Shown here piece after piece: positions 1 to 11,510 of a DNA stretch of 64,000 bases (the first letter of the stretch is position 1; every line of letters starts with the position of its first letter). The notes under the pieces are model-generated. The model worked only from the letters and a program-made list of their open reading frames with translations. It ran no database searches and was not told where the DNA came from. The position numbers and the translations under genes are program-made. This stretch comes from Haemaphysalis longicornis (lineage: Eukaryota > Arthropoda > Arachnida > Ixodida > Ixodidae), in NCBI GenBank assembly GCA_013339765.2, contig CM023449.1, forward strand, positions 101,774,743 through 101,838,742, written 5' to 3'.

Positions 1-112
1 ACCCGTGCAGTCGAGATTTCTGCCAACGCTGGAGATTCCCAGGTGGTCAAAATTATTCTGGTGGCCTTTGCGGCACGCCTGTGTAGCGTCAGGACGTTAA
101 AACTCATAATCA
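1..112 (+). repeat. 3' part of a tRNA-derived SINE
   Basis: This stretch aligns by eye with the tail of the more complete SINE at 25851-26085. Both contain a block reading roughly 'acccgtg...agattt...aacg', then 'cccagg.ggtcaaaat' and a 'ggcgcgcct'-like block before a short AT-rich end. The tRNA-like head is missing because the window begins inside the element. It is diverged from the second copy, so it is an old insertion in the same orientation. Confidence 0.6.
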
Positions 113-3100
113 ACTACAATGAGGATCGATTTTATGATTCGGCATATACCCCACCGACATATTCTAGAGCCACTTCTCTCCCTTCTGTCACCTACGAATT
201 CCTAACATGTACCTGATCACTTTTCGGCTTCTTTAGGACCAGCGTTTATGGTACCTGTACTGGTTGGACGAATTTCCTTCTGTGACCATACTTGTGCACT
301 GAAGACCTCCTGTGATGCACCAAATTGTTTACCAGAATATGACCACCGGCCCATGTACGCACTGCGTAGCGCGCCTAATGCTCTGCAGACACATGCTCGG
401 CAGAAACCTGATATATGGGCATCCAGTGGCCATTGTTGCAAAAGGCCCAGAGTGTCCTAAACCACCAAATCTTTTTGTCACTTCAAATTTAACATGTCGG
501 AAGTACGTTGACATCATAACAAACGTTTTAACACGTATAAGCAAAATTATGAAGTTTTGAGCATCAAATAATGTGGTCGTGTTGCACTAGTTTCTTGTTT
601 TCTCTGAATCGCAAACATTCTCGGCGACAGTAAATTGCAGTAAGCACCTGTGCCATCTGCGGATTGTTTTTGAAGGCTTAAAAATGGCCTCATTCCTAAT
701 GAAGAACTGAAATTTTGCATTCGATTGGACTTATTTTAGAGTCTCTGGGACCTCTCCGCCGGCACTAATATGTTCCTTCGTACTGTGGATGTAAAGGCTC
801 TAATAAAGTTTTCGCGACCTCAAGCCACGCCGTTTCCTAGTACTGGCTGTTTTCATTTTGACCTATTTAGAGTTGTGAGCTGAGCGAGCTATCTTATCAT
901 ATGGTCTCCGACAAACACTCCGTTTTGCCACAAAAACCCCCAACTGTGTGAAAAACACCGAAGGCCAACCTCTTACAAGCAAGAGGTTCAAGTCATTTAG
1001 GGCTACATACTGTGTTCCAGAGACACAAGTCGCTTATATAGAAGTGTTTACGAATGACGCTGAATTCGTCAGAGATCTCACATCACACTAGCAGTTGTGG
1101 AGAGCCGTTCTCCTGCAACATATTGTCGCTCTAGTAGTTTTGCGGAACAGACCTGTCTCCAACGAGAAGAAGAAGAACTCTGATTTGTCGCTTCGTCTCG
1201 AGGACCCTCGGTGCACTGATACAGAAGAGTAGATTCTGCGCGGTATCTTCTAGAACTATATTCATCGTCTTTGTTAATTTATAGGCCGCGCTTGACAGCG
1301 TCTGCTGGTGATAGACGCCTCCAGTGAAGCAAGAATTTTGAACTACCAACAAGAAATCGTTCATACCTTGCCTGCTGCAATCGCATGGTCTTCCGGTCTA
1401 AGACGCTCGCTTAGGTCATTATTGTCCTATTGGATGCTATGTTCTCCACCATTTACTTGGAACCAGTCAGCCAGCAATTGCCATCTACACACGCTACAAA
1501 ATTACTCAGCATGACGTTCAGAGAATGGTTAATTTTTCTACCCACCTTTGAGAAACCAGCCATGGAGATCACATAGAGTGCTTCAGTAGGAAGTTTCAAG
1601 TTCTTCAAGTTGAAGTTGAAGCCTTAATTTATTTACACCAGAAACGCCATACAAAGAGAATGTAAATTGGTACCCAACACTATTGTCGAAAAGTTTTAAC
1701 TAGATATTGCTATACTTTTATACCAAGTTGTAAATTCGAATGCAGTAAACAATAAAGTAAATAGGCAACAATACACTCACCTTGCTATCCAATAAATGTC
1801 CAGAGCTAAGATGTTGGTTTACAGGTTTTTGAACCGTACGAAGAAGCAGGTTTTTGAATTTTGTCACTCATTGCCGCAATCGAAGAGAGCCGGGGGAAAT
1901 CCGGGAGGTGAAGTAAGTTTTTGTTAAGGAAAGTTTGGCATCCATCTAAACGCAGCCATCCATCTAAACGCACCCACCTGCATTTAGGTGGAAGTCAAAC
2001 TTTCCTTCACATTACCGCTACTTGAACATGGCCGTTGTACCCAATAGGTCGAAGCTAGATAAGGGACCCAAGTATTGTAATGCCGTTTTCAGATGTACAA
2101 TAGTATCTAGGTTAACCTCAAAAAACCTGTCACCGAATCCTCGTAAACATTGATGATGGTAACTACATGCGCAATCATTACAAAGCTACACCTTTGCGAG
2201 TTGGCCAGGGTGCGTTTTGGTTCGGGCAATACAGCTTAGAGTTTTAAAGCTTCAAAGACGTCGTACAGCATTTCTTACCTTTTGTTTTAGCCTAAATTGA
2301 TGATATCGCCCCAACCAGATGCCTGTTTTCTGAGCAGCTGCCCTATGCGTGCATATTTTTAAGACAATAAAGGTCTTGGCTTTATTCTTAAGGAAACGTG
2401 GCCACTCGGGCTGCCATCATGTGGCGTTACCATATATAGTAAAGCCTACAATGCACTCTCTAGAATGCGAATACCCGTGATAGCAGCCCGTTTTCTGGCG
2501 TTAGTTTATAAGATGTGGGGCAGTTTATAACGCAGGTGGGGCAGTTTGCGCCTCACAAGCCATCAGTGCAAATTGTTTTGCCATGCCACATCAGCTTGCT
2601 CTAATTTTTTCTCACCAAAAGAGGGATTTTCGCAAGTTATACAAACCTCGTTGATCTACTATTACCATGTAGTAGTAGCGGGTACATCTTACTATGATGG
2701 ACCGTTTTAGCTGCTGTACCGGAGCGGTAGCGATTACTTTTATTAGTTTTGACAGGCTTTTTGTTCATGCATATTCCTGTGGATCGTCGCGTTTTCTGTA
2801 ACGCCTAACAATGGCACAAACGATTGCCGCCAACCTGTGTCCTCATCTTTGATCAGTTCGCGTACTTACTTAGTTTTAAATATTGCGAGTGGGGATTCAC
2901 CCAATCTGACTATCTTACCGAGAATTTTCACAATAGCAAATCTACTTGCTCTCACATCAACGACCATCAAACCACGTATTCACCAAAGTGTCATAAGTTT
3001 GACAAGGAATACAAATAATATGAATGTCAATGAAAACAGCAGCATTGCGCAGGTGTGGAAGCGTTTTGCACTCTGTTCTTCCGGAAAATATGCCGATGAT

Positions 3101-4941
3101 AACAGCTGAAGGGGTGGTGCAGCGGCGAGAAAATGCCTCTAGCTGACCTTGTCCCTCCCCGGCACACATATAGGCTGCCTTTAAAAGCCGCACCCATCAC
3201 CACTCAGGAGGCCAAGACCAAAGCAGTTGCTTTCGAAACGAACACTGCAGGAACCGGCACCGTTCCTTAAGCCTCGCTTTGCCCGGCCCTCAGTACACCT
3301 GGCGTCGCCGAGGAGATGGACGTGGAGGGACCCACAGCGGCCTTTATCCCCCCCACGCCACTTGTGCCAAACGTGATCCTGCCTTCAAGAGTGATCCTGC
3401 CTTCATTTCAGTAGCGACCAGGCGCCACTACTTCCTAGTACTTTAACGAAAATTGACATGATCACTGGTGCCTTGGTGAGGTCTTATGCGTCTTGTTAAA
3501 TCTCAGAGCCCGGAGATTTGCATTTGACATTAAGAATGTTCTAGAAATATTGGCGCATGTTTTTAATGGGATAGTAAGTGTCGTTAGTTCATAAGAAGCA
3601 TATCAAGCATCTGTCCACCCAATGTATCTTACTACCTATGGGTATGTGGCCTGCTACCTAAATATTCGTTGACAAAATCTTGCCACAAGATGTTAAACCG
3701 TGTTATTTCTGAAGGTGCCATTTTCGGGAATGTCATAAATAATGAACGCTCAAAATTTTTTAAACTTCCTGATTATGCCCACTTCTGTAATGTTTTTTTG
3801 CCACAAAGACATTTACAGAAGAGTTTTCTAGAAATTATTTTCTACACACTCAAATGAACGCAACACGCCATCTTTCTTGCAGGTATATCAAGTGAGGTAT
3901 TTTTGTGGCAGTCGTTTTTGCTGTTTGCTATCTGTACAAGTCGCTTTCACGCTAATTCGTAAGTCATCCTTTATTATCATTGATAAGGTATGGTGTTGAT
4001 AAGGTATGGTGATCATCATCATTATTCTTAGCACACATGTCATCTTCGCAATCACTAATGTGTTTCCAATGGATGTAGGTTTATTCCATTCAATTCCACA
4101 CACTACTGGCAGAGTAAACAAAGTGACCCCGATGTCTGCAACTTACCCCCGAATTCATACAATAATATTTAATATTTATTACTCTCTTACTCAGAGAACA
4201 ATAAACCAATTTCTTACTTAAGCCTTGTGAAAATTAGCCTAAACATAGCAGGCGACTTCAACGGGCTGAAGTCGTTCTCCTTTTGTGGGCATTGTAGCTG
4301 GCTTTCCTAATCAACTCCTGTGGCGACCTGAGCAAGGAACCACCCGGAACGCACGCGCTCGAGAGAAATACGAAATTATCTTTTTAATACACTATTGAAG
4401 GTCATAAGGCAGCCCTAACAGTAAGTGTGCAGCTTATGCTGCTTACACAAACATCTTTGTAATAGCATCTCCATTCATAACGCCACGCATATTTTGGAAA
4501 ATTAGGGAATATAATCTGGACACCAGTGTGCTCGCAAACGAGCGACGGTATTTTTGCAGCGTTTTGTTGGTTTCATGTCCAGATCTTCACATTCTTGTAC
4601 ATCTGCAGCATACTGAACCAAGAAACGCGCACAAAAGTTGCACCAAGTTTCACACAAGTTCCGAACAGTCTTTTTGGGTTTCTTGTAGAATGGCGAGTGC
4701 GAAGATTGGAGCGTAGGATGACGGAACCATCTTCCACTGCAGCGAAAGAGACCCAGCGCTAAAAGTTGCTAAGGGGTTTTACATCTGCCTTTTGTCAAGA
4801 AATCGCGACATTGCACCACTGAAATACACTAAAACTAGATGAAGCCGAAGCGGTACAAGAGAATTGAATAGCCTAAGTAACACGTTCACATTTTCGTAAT
4901 GTTTACAGTTGTCTGGCGCCTTTTATTATCAATGTTGCGTC
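113..4941. other. Non-coding stretch, no gene recognised
   Basis: Only short open frames without recognisable domains occur here, and none has neighbours or composition suggesting a gene. The DNA is AT-rich with scattered poly-A and poly-T runs and a small inverted repeat at 1926-2005. It is most simply old, decayed intergenic or intronic DNA. A distant host exon cannot be excluded without a homology search. Confidence 0.6.
1926..2005. repeat. Small imperfect palindrome with internal direct repeat
   Basis: Arms AAGGAAAGTTTG and CAAACTTTCCTT enclose two direct copies of 'ccatctaaacgca' and a smaller CACCT/AGGTG hairpin. The structure resembles a tiny fold-back or MITE remnant. No target duplication was identified. 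Confidence 0.45.
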
Positions 4942-4945
4942 ATAT
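4942..4945. other. Target-site duplication ATAT (left, Ty3-A)
   Basis: The four bases ATAT directly precede the 5' LTR and recur at 11051-11054 directly after the 3' LTR. This marks the insertion boundaries of the element between them. Confidence 0.85.
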
Positions 4946-5369
4946 TGCCGCGAGCCATACATTGGGTTTGTTTATTTGTGTTTTGCTTTTACCGCCCGGC
5001 TGCGCCGGTCTGTGTTATCTCTGCGCAAAGGGAAGCGCGTGTTCCATTCTTTCTTTCTGTGCCGCATGTGTTATCTGTTGTGATAGGGAGAGCATTCCGA
5101 TCTAACATGAACAGCCCAGAATAATCTTCTTGGATCTACTATGTTCTCGATGTGAATCGACGTTTCGAGAACCACGCGCGCCGAATGATAAAAAGCCTGC
5201 AGTGCGGACGCCGGGGCATTCGATTCTGCGACGATCGCCGACGCAAGTCACTTTGTTGACCGCTGCTTCGCCGCCTCTGTATTCTTTTGAGTTGTTAGGG
5301 GAGCACAAGTTCGCTCCAATAAACTTGTTTCTACTTCAAGACAACTGCGTCGTCCTTGTCTTCATGACA
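4946..5369 (+). repeat. 5' LTR of Ty3-A
   Basis: It starts TGCCGCGA and ends ATGACA, and matches 10624-11050 along its whole length. A hairpin-like block GGAGC..GCTCC at about 5300 lies just before a poly-A signal AATAAA at 5319-5324, suggesting the R/U5 boundary is nearby. The ATG used in gag numbering (5364) lies in the last six bases of the LTR. Confidence 0.92.
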
Positions 5370-5371
5370 TC

Positions 5372-5389
5372 TGGTGGAGGTGCTGGGTA
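5372..5389 (+). promoter_or_regulatory. Primer-binding site of Ty3-A
   Basis: TGGTGGAGGTGCTGGGTA starts two bases after the LTR and is identical to the site in Ty3-C at 58421-58438. The first 12 bases are complementary to GCACCTCCACCA, which I recall as a tRNA-Ala acceptor end. The tRNA assignment is an inference from memory. Confidence 0.7.
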
Positions 5390-6693
5390 CTCACCCTTTA
5401 AGCTCCCTACGACATCTGGAAGCCGCCAAGCCAGTCCAACCAGAGAAAGCCGCCGACTGCAAGGATTGCTTCCCGAGTTCGGTCTTATGCCAGAAGGGCC
5501 CAATAGAAGAAACGCTGCAACCAACACCATGGTGCAAGAAACAACGTCGCCAATCGTCCTGCAGCAGCCCCGGGAACCGCCATCGTTCCGGGGAGCCCCC
5601 GCTGAAGACCCCGTGGAATGGTTGGAGAAGCTGGAGCGCGTGCGGACCTTCAACAGGTGGGACGATGAAGAAACCCTCCGGCATGTTTTCTGTTGTTGGG
5701 AGGATGCAGCTCGAACTTGGATCGAGAACCACGAGAGCGCCTTGAACGACTGGACGCAATTCAAAAGCGAGTTCCTTAGGACCTCCACGACCGTGGTGAG
5801 AAAAGAACGAGCTGCGCTTTTACTGGAAACGCAACACCCGAATGAAGGAGTCGTAATCTTCGTTGAGGAAATGAAGCGACCATTTCATAGAGCGGACCCG
5901 GATATGACTGAAGAAACGAAACTGAGGTTTCTGATGCGAGGAGCAAAGCAAGAACTTTTTGCTTGCCTTGTCCGCAACCCCCCCAAATCGGTGGCCCAAT
6001 TCGCATCCGAGGCGGCTGCCATGGAGAAGACGTTGGAAATGCGCACGAGGCAGTACGACCGTCCCATAAATGCGCTAGTTGCGGACACGATCGATGCCGG
6101 GGCTTTTAGCTCTGACACACTACGTGATACAATCCGCGCTATCGTCAGGGAAGAACTGCGGAAACTCTTCCCAACAACGCCGCAACCCCAAGTCACCTCT
6201 ATGAGCGACGTGATTCGGTAAGACATTCAACTCGCTTTGGGGACTTCTATGCCTCCCGAAGTACCACGTGAGCCTCAAGCTATGACCTACTCCGCGGCTG
6301 TTCGACGACCCCGCCCTGCTCCAACCCGTCTTCAAGTAGTCCCTCTGTACCGCCGTCCACTGTCGCCCGCCCGACCCCCTGCACGCCAAAACCAGGCGCC
6401 GAGGAAGACGGACGTATGGTGAACCGCGAATAATCGTCCGCTGTGCTATTACTGCGGAGAGGCCGATCACACCTACCGTCGCTGCCGTACAGGAGACTCG
6501 GACTGCGTGGTTTCTCCGTCGACGCCCCACGCCCCCGACCCGGCCAGCGCCCTACTGAGATCGACGAATACCTGTCCAACACCAACCGAGGCCCAGCCCG
6601 CTTCAACCGATCGCCGTCGCCCTACCCATACCAGTCGCCCAACCGCCGTAGCAGTGCTGATTTCGCACATGGAAGGTCCCCCAGCCCACGCGG

Positions 6694-6703
6694 GGGAAAC
6701 TAA
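6694..6703 (+). promoter_or_regulatory. Candidate -1 ribosomal frameshift site at gag end
   Basis: The heptamer G GGA AAC sits in the gag frame directly before the TAA stop. It fits the X XXY YYZ slippery consensus. The pol frame is the -1 frame and is open from here into the protease region. This arrangement is known for many Ty3/gypsy elements. The downstream RNA structure was not evaluated. Confidence 0.6.
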
Positions 6704-9700
6704 AAGCAGCAACTTCTGGAGGTAAAGTTGCGGGATCGCGGAAATATGAAAACCCTCCAACGACGCAACGACTCACGGAAGACAGTGATTCACGACATGC
6801 CAACATCCCGATGACCCATCCTAACCCTGACGAGACTCCTGAACACGACGACAGCTACACGGTGCGACGCGTACCCGACCTGACCGAGACGTCCGTTGAG
6901 AAGACGACGACAAGGACGATGCACAGTGCCCGACCGTCAACACGTACAAGCAGAGATACGACGCCCCGACGAACCCGGAACTCGAGGAAGACTGCATTTT
7001 ACGTCAAGGTGTCCATCGACGGCTTTGACGTAGTCGCCCTCGTAGACGCGGAGCTGATTATTCGGTAATGAGCGGACCATTTGCGTCTAAACCGAAGAAA
7101 GTTACGACCAGATGGGACGGTCCGCACATACGCACAGCAGGAGGCCACCTCGTGACGCCAAGTGGAACGTGCACATCGCGAGTCACCATAGACGTCACAA
7201 CGTACCCTGCGGCGTTCGTCGTTTTGCCTAACTGCTCCCGCGACGTAATTCTTGGAATGGACTTTTTGATGGACAACGGTGCAATAATCGATCTGCAGAC
7301 TAAGTCAATAACTTTTTCCCCCAATAACTCCATGACACCGGAACCGAACCACGAACGACGTGCTGCTGTAAGGATTGCCGATGATCATGGAGTGATTGGG
7401 GGAAAAAGTTATTGACTTGGTCTGCAGATCGATTATTGCACCGTTGTCCATCAAAAAGTCCATTCCAAGAATTACGTCGCGGGAGCAGTTAGTAAGTGTT
7501 GCCGATGATCATGTCACCCTGCCACCCCGCGCAAGCTTGATGGTCCAGTCTACTGTAAAGATGCTGCTCCTGACGCACGACGCTATCGTGGACACTGATC
7601 AAAGGGTGCTTCTCGACCGTGGTGTGTCTGTCGCAAGAGGCATTGCGCGCTTCAAGAAACACCAATCCCACATTTTGGTTACTAATTTCACCGAGGAGTA
7701 CCAGCATTTAAACAAGGGCACGGCAATTGCATTCCTCGAAGAAACGCCAGAAGCAAGTGACGTGATCGTAGTCGCCGACTTTGAACGCACACCCGTAGAA
7801 ACCTTCAAGCTCCCGCAGCCCTTCGACGTGAATCCGGCGCTACCGCAAGAACAACGGAAGAAATTATTGGCTTTGCTGCGTCACTATAGCGAATGTTTTT
7901 CGTCGAGCGCAAAACTACGTCAGACGCCTCTAGGGAAGCACCGAATAATAACCGAAGATGGAGCCCGACCTACCCGACAGTCACCGTACCGCGTCTCTTC
8001 ACACGAACGGGAAGCCATCCGGACTCAAGTCGACGACATGCTCAGCGACGACATTATACAGCCATCGAAAAGCCCCTGGGCTGCGCCCGTCGTACTCGTA
8101 AAAAAAAAAAGACGGCACATTAAGGTTTTGCGTTGACTACCGGCGACTGAACAAGATCACGAAAAAGGACGTGTACCCCCTCCCCCGAATCGACGACGCC
8201 CTCGACCACCTCTGCCACGCGAAGTACTTCTCATCGATGGACCTGAAGACCGGCTACTGGCAAATTGAAGTGGACGAGAGAGACCGAGAGAAGACTACAT
8301 TTATAACCCCAGACGGCCTATACGAGTTCAAGGTGATGCCGTTTGGGCTGTGCACAGCACCAGCGATGTTTCAAAGAGTCATGGACACTGTGCTAGCTGG
8401 CCTTAAGTGGCACACCTGCCTCGTATACCTCGACGACGTAGTGGTATTCGCCCGGACTTTCGACGAACACCTTGCAAGGTTAGAGTCTGTACTCGAGGCC
8501 ATTCGTACGTCGGGGTTGACGCTGAAGCCTGAAAAGTGCCGTTTCGCATACGGGGAACTCAAGTTCTTGGGCCACGTCATCAACGCCGCGGGAGTCCTAC
8601 CTGACCCGGCAAAAACTTCAGCCATTGCGAACTTCCCAAGGCCGAAACACAAGAAGGGTGTGCGAAGATTTCTCGGGCTGTGCGCATACTACCGGCGCTT
8701 CGTCGCAAACTTCGAACGCATTGCAGAGCCACTCACGCGCTTGACGAAAGATAGCACCCCTTTCAGCTGGGAAAACGACCAAGAAAAAGCATTCTGCGAG
8801 CTGCAAAAACGCCTGCAAAGCCCGCCCGTGCTCGCTGATTTCGACGAAAATGCCGAAACGGAAATGCACACGGACGCCAGTGATATAGGCTTGGGTGCCG
8901 TCCTTGTCCAAAAGCAAAGCGGCTGCGAAAGGGTAATCGCCTATGCCAGCCGTGGTCTGTCGAAGGAGGAGAAAAACTATTCTGCCTCTGAGAAAGAGTG
9001 CCTGGCTATTATATGGGCGATTTCAAAATTTCGCCCATACGTGTATGCAAGGCCATTCAAGGTTGTAACAGACCACCATGCTCTGTGTTGGCTCGCTAAT
9101 TTGAAGGACCCCTCTGGCCGTCTTGGGCGGTGGAGCTTGCGCCTGCAGGAGTTCGACGTTACAGTCGTTTATAAATCCGGCAGGAAACACTCCGACGCTG
9201 ACTGCCTGTCCCGCGCCCCCGTCGACCCACCTCCACAAGACTCTGATGAAGACAGCGCGTTCTTCGGGATCGTGACGGAGAGCGACCTAGCCGCCCAGCA
9301 GCGTGCCGACCCCGACTTACGCGTCATAATCGAGTACCTCGAGGGATGCAACATTGCCGTTCCTAGGACCTTCAAACGCAGCTTACCAGCATTCAGCCTG
9401 AGAAACTCCGTCCTCGTGAAGAAGTTCAGCCCCAGAACAAGAGCGAATTACCTTCTCGTCATCCCCGCGGACCTTCGTGACGAAATTTTGGAAGCGTGCC
9501 ACGACGACCCGTCTTCCGGACATTTGGGCACAGCCCGCACTATTGGAAAAATCAAGGCGAGGTACTACTGCCCCTGCCTTATCTCTGTCGTCACCCACTA
9601 CGTCCAGAACCGCCGTGACTGCCAGCGACGAAAAATGCCGCCGACAAGACCCGCCGGACTTCTGCAACCGATCGCCGTCCCATCGAGACCATTTCAACAG

Positions 9701-10549
9701 ATCGAAATGGACCTTTTAGGCCCGTTCCCTACGTCCCGATGACAGAACAAGTGGATTGTCGTAGCGACAGACTACATGACGCGCTACGCAGAGACCGCAG
9801 CTCTTCCGAGGGTGACTGCACAAGAAGTGGCGAAGTTCTTTATAAGCCAAGTTGTGGTGCGACATGGAGCCCCGGAAGTACTAATCACAGACCGCGGAAC
9901 GGCATTTACTGCGGAGCTGATGCAAGGAGTATTACGCTACAGCAACACGGATCACCGAAGAAAGACGGCGTACCATCCCCAAACGAACGGACTCACGGAA
10001 CGTCTGAACAAGACAATCGCAGATATGCTGTCAATGTACGTTGACGTTGAACATAAGACTTCGGACGAAGTGCTCCCGTATGTCACGTTTGCGTACAACA
10101 CGGCTATCCAGGAGACGACGCAGCTGACGCCGTTCGAGCTTGTCTACGGTAGAAGGCCGACTACGATGCTCGACGCCATGCTTCCGCACGTAGAAGACGA
10201 CGACCTCAACGCCGACGTCCACGGATATGTTCAACGTGCGGAGGAGGCCCGCCAGCTCGCTCGAGTTTGTATAACGGACCAGCAGCTGGTGGATGCGGGC
10301 CGCTACAACCTCCGACGCCGAGACGCCGAGTACCAACCAGGGGATCGTGTGTGGTTTTGGACTCCCATCCGACGACGCGGACTCAGTGAGAAGCTCCTGC
10401 GACGGTATTCCGGACCCTACCAGATTCTACGACGTGTTGGCCAACTTACCTACGAAGTGATCCCCGATGGTGACTCCGGCACATCACGACAACGCACGCG
10501 TCCTGAAGTCGTCCACGTGGTTCGCTTAAAACCTTTCTACGGACGATGA
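6697..10549 (+). pseudogene. pol: Pol of Ty3-A (PR-RT-RNase H-IN), disrupted
   Basis: Protease: the active-site region near 7045-7060 has lost one base, so the frame breaks at the D-x-G loop, and the base pattern indicates Ala instead of Thr in that motif. A 108-bp inverted duplication follows (7228-7492). Reverse transcriptase runs from about 7830, with a frameshift in an A-run near 8100 and then YLDDVVVF near 8425. RNase H follows with HTDASDIGLGAVL and DHHALCWLANL. The integrase has an HHCC zinc region at about 9480-9630, a TGA stop at 9740-9742, then a core with TDYMTRY, TDRGTAF and YHPQTNGLTERLN. The C-terminus ends RPEVVHVVRLKPFY at 10549 and has no chromodomain that I can see. At least four lesions make it non-functional. 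Confidence 0.92.
7228..7492. repeat. 108-bp inverted duplication inside the Ty3-A protease gene
   Basis: Bases 7228-7335 and 7385-7492 are near-perfect reverse complements, for example GATCTGCAGACTAAGTC on one side and GACTTGGTCTGCAGATC on the other. The second arm lies between two copies of TTGCCGATGATCATG (7375-7389 and 7499-7513). The insertion is therefore an inverted copy of adjacent sequence flanked by a short direct repeat, as produced by template switching. Confidence 0.9.
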
Positions 10550-10611
10550 CGAATTTTTATTGTCATTTGTTCGGACTGTCGCTTATGTTAGCATCGGGTC
10601 GATGCACTCTT

Positions 10612-10620
10612 AGAGGGGGG
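10612..10620 (+). promoter_or_regulatory. Polypurine tract of Ty3-A
   Basis: AGAGGGGGG lies three bases before the TG that opens the 3' LTR. The same tract plus three bases plus TG occurs in Ty3-B (reverse strand, near 13225-13236) and in Ty3-C (before 63617). It would prime plus-strand DNA synthesis. Confidence 0.8.
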
Positions 10621-10623
10621 CGA

Positions 10624-11050
10624 TGCCGCGAACCGTACGTTGGGTTTATTTATTTGGGTTTTGCTTTTTCCGCTGGCTGCGCCGGTCTGTGTTACCTCTG
10701 CGCCAAGGGAAGCGCGTGTTCCATTCTTTCTTTCTGTGCCGCATGTGTTATCTGTTGTGATAGGGAGAGCATTCCGATCTAACGTGAACAGCCCAGAATA
10801 ATCTTCTTGGATCTACTATGTTCTCGATGTGAATCGACGTTTCGACAGCCAGGCGCGCCGAATGATAAAAAGCCTGCAGTGCGGACGCCCCGCGGGGCAT
10901 TCGATTCTGCGATGCTCGCCGACGCAAGTCACTTTGTTGACCGCTGCTTCGCCGCCTGTGTATTCTTTTGAGTTGTTAGGGGAGCACAAGTTCGCTCCAA
11001 TAAACTTGTTTCTCCTTCAAGACAACTGCGCCGTCCTTGTCTTCGTGACA
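10624..11050 (+). repeat. 3' LTR of Ty3-A
   Basis: It pairs with 4946-5369 over its full length. It has a 4-bp insertion relative to the 5' copy in a CCCCGCGGGG stretch near 10890 and a poly-A signal AATAAA at 10999-11004. It is followed by the ATAT duplication at 11051-11054. Confidence 0.92.
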
Positions 11051-11054
11051 ATAT

Positions 11055-11510
11055 GCAGAAAGTTAGTATTTCGTTTACGGTTGATCGAGCTTTTTTGTTT
11101 GTGCCAAACGCGAAAACGTTTCGGGATTTTAAACAAGGTGGCGGACTTTATGCCACCCCTGATTTTTTTGCTGGATTTTATAACCAGCTAAAATGTAAAG
11201 CATTTTTTTATTTCTTGTTTTATACCGTTAAAAATGTCGCTGTAATAACTGTATATAAAATTTAGTAACCGAAGCAGTAAGTAGTTTGCATCATATGAAC
11301 TAAAGATATCTCTGCCTGTCAAATTCAGTATTCCTGCTTCTATATGTGATGTTTATGTACACCGGCAAATAAGGTTTCCTCGCACAAGTACTGCTTGCTT
11401 GCCTGCAGTACTATGAAATTAGAGCATACTGAAGTACATGGTGGTCTGCCTAAGCTGCAGCAGAGAACCCTTAAGATGAAGTTTTCATTTTTACATTTGG
11501 AACCACTGTG
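11055..11510. other. Short non-coding stretch
   Basis: AT-rich DNA between Ty3-A and the LINE tail. A 70-codon open frame on the plus strand from 11053 shows no recognisable domain and is probably chance. Confidence 0.5.

Larger units (their letters stand above)
5364..6703 (+). pseudogene. gag: Gag of Ty3-A, disrupted
   Basis: The capsid-like region (about 5570-6070) reads as an alpha-helical Retrotrans_gag domain, with motifs such as PSFRG, DPVEWLEKLE and LMRGAKQELF that align with the intact Gag of Ty3-C. Gag would form the particle and bind RNA. The reading frame is broken by TAA at 6219-6221 and TGA at 6420-6422. The CCHC knuckle CYYCGEADHTYRRC lies at about 6441-6485, and a frameshift directly after it moves the arginine- and serine-rich tail into another frame, which ends at TAA 6701-6703. 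The start is uncertain: the first ATG after the likely transcription start is at 5364 in the LTR end, and the frame is open upstream to 5130. It is clearly a dead copy. Confidence 0.88.
4946..11050 (+). mobile_element. Ty3/gypsy LTR retrotransposon Ty3-A (degenerate, complete ends)
   Basis: A 6.1-kb element bounded by LTRs of 424 and 427 bp that begin TG and end CA, with ATAT duplicated on both sides. Inside, in order, are a primer site, gag with a CCHC knuckle, protease, reverse transcriptase, RNase H and integrase, then a purine tract before the 3' LTR. The domain order with integrase after RNase H is that of Ty3/gypsy. The two LTRs differ at roughly 20 positions by eye plus small indels, so the insertion is fairly old. 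The coding region has several stops and frameshifts and an inverted duplication, so this copy cannot be autonomous. Confidence 0.95.

Noticed and set aside
9740..9742. Programmed readthrough stop in Ty3-A integrase
   Set aside because: Ty3-B and Ty3-C have a sense codon at the equivalent place, and Ty3-A has many other lesions, so it is an ordinary nonsense mutation.
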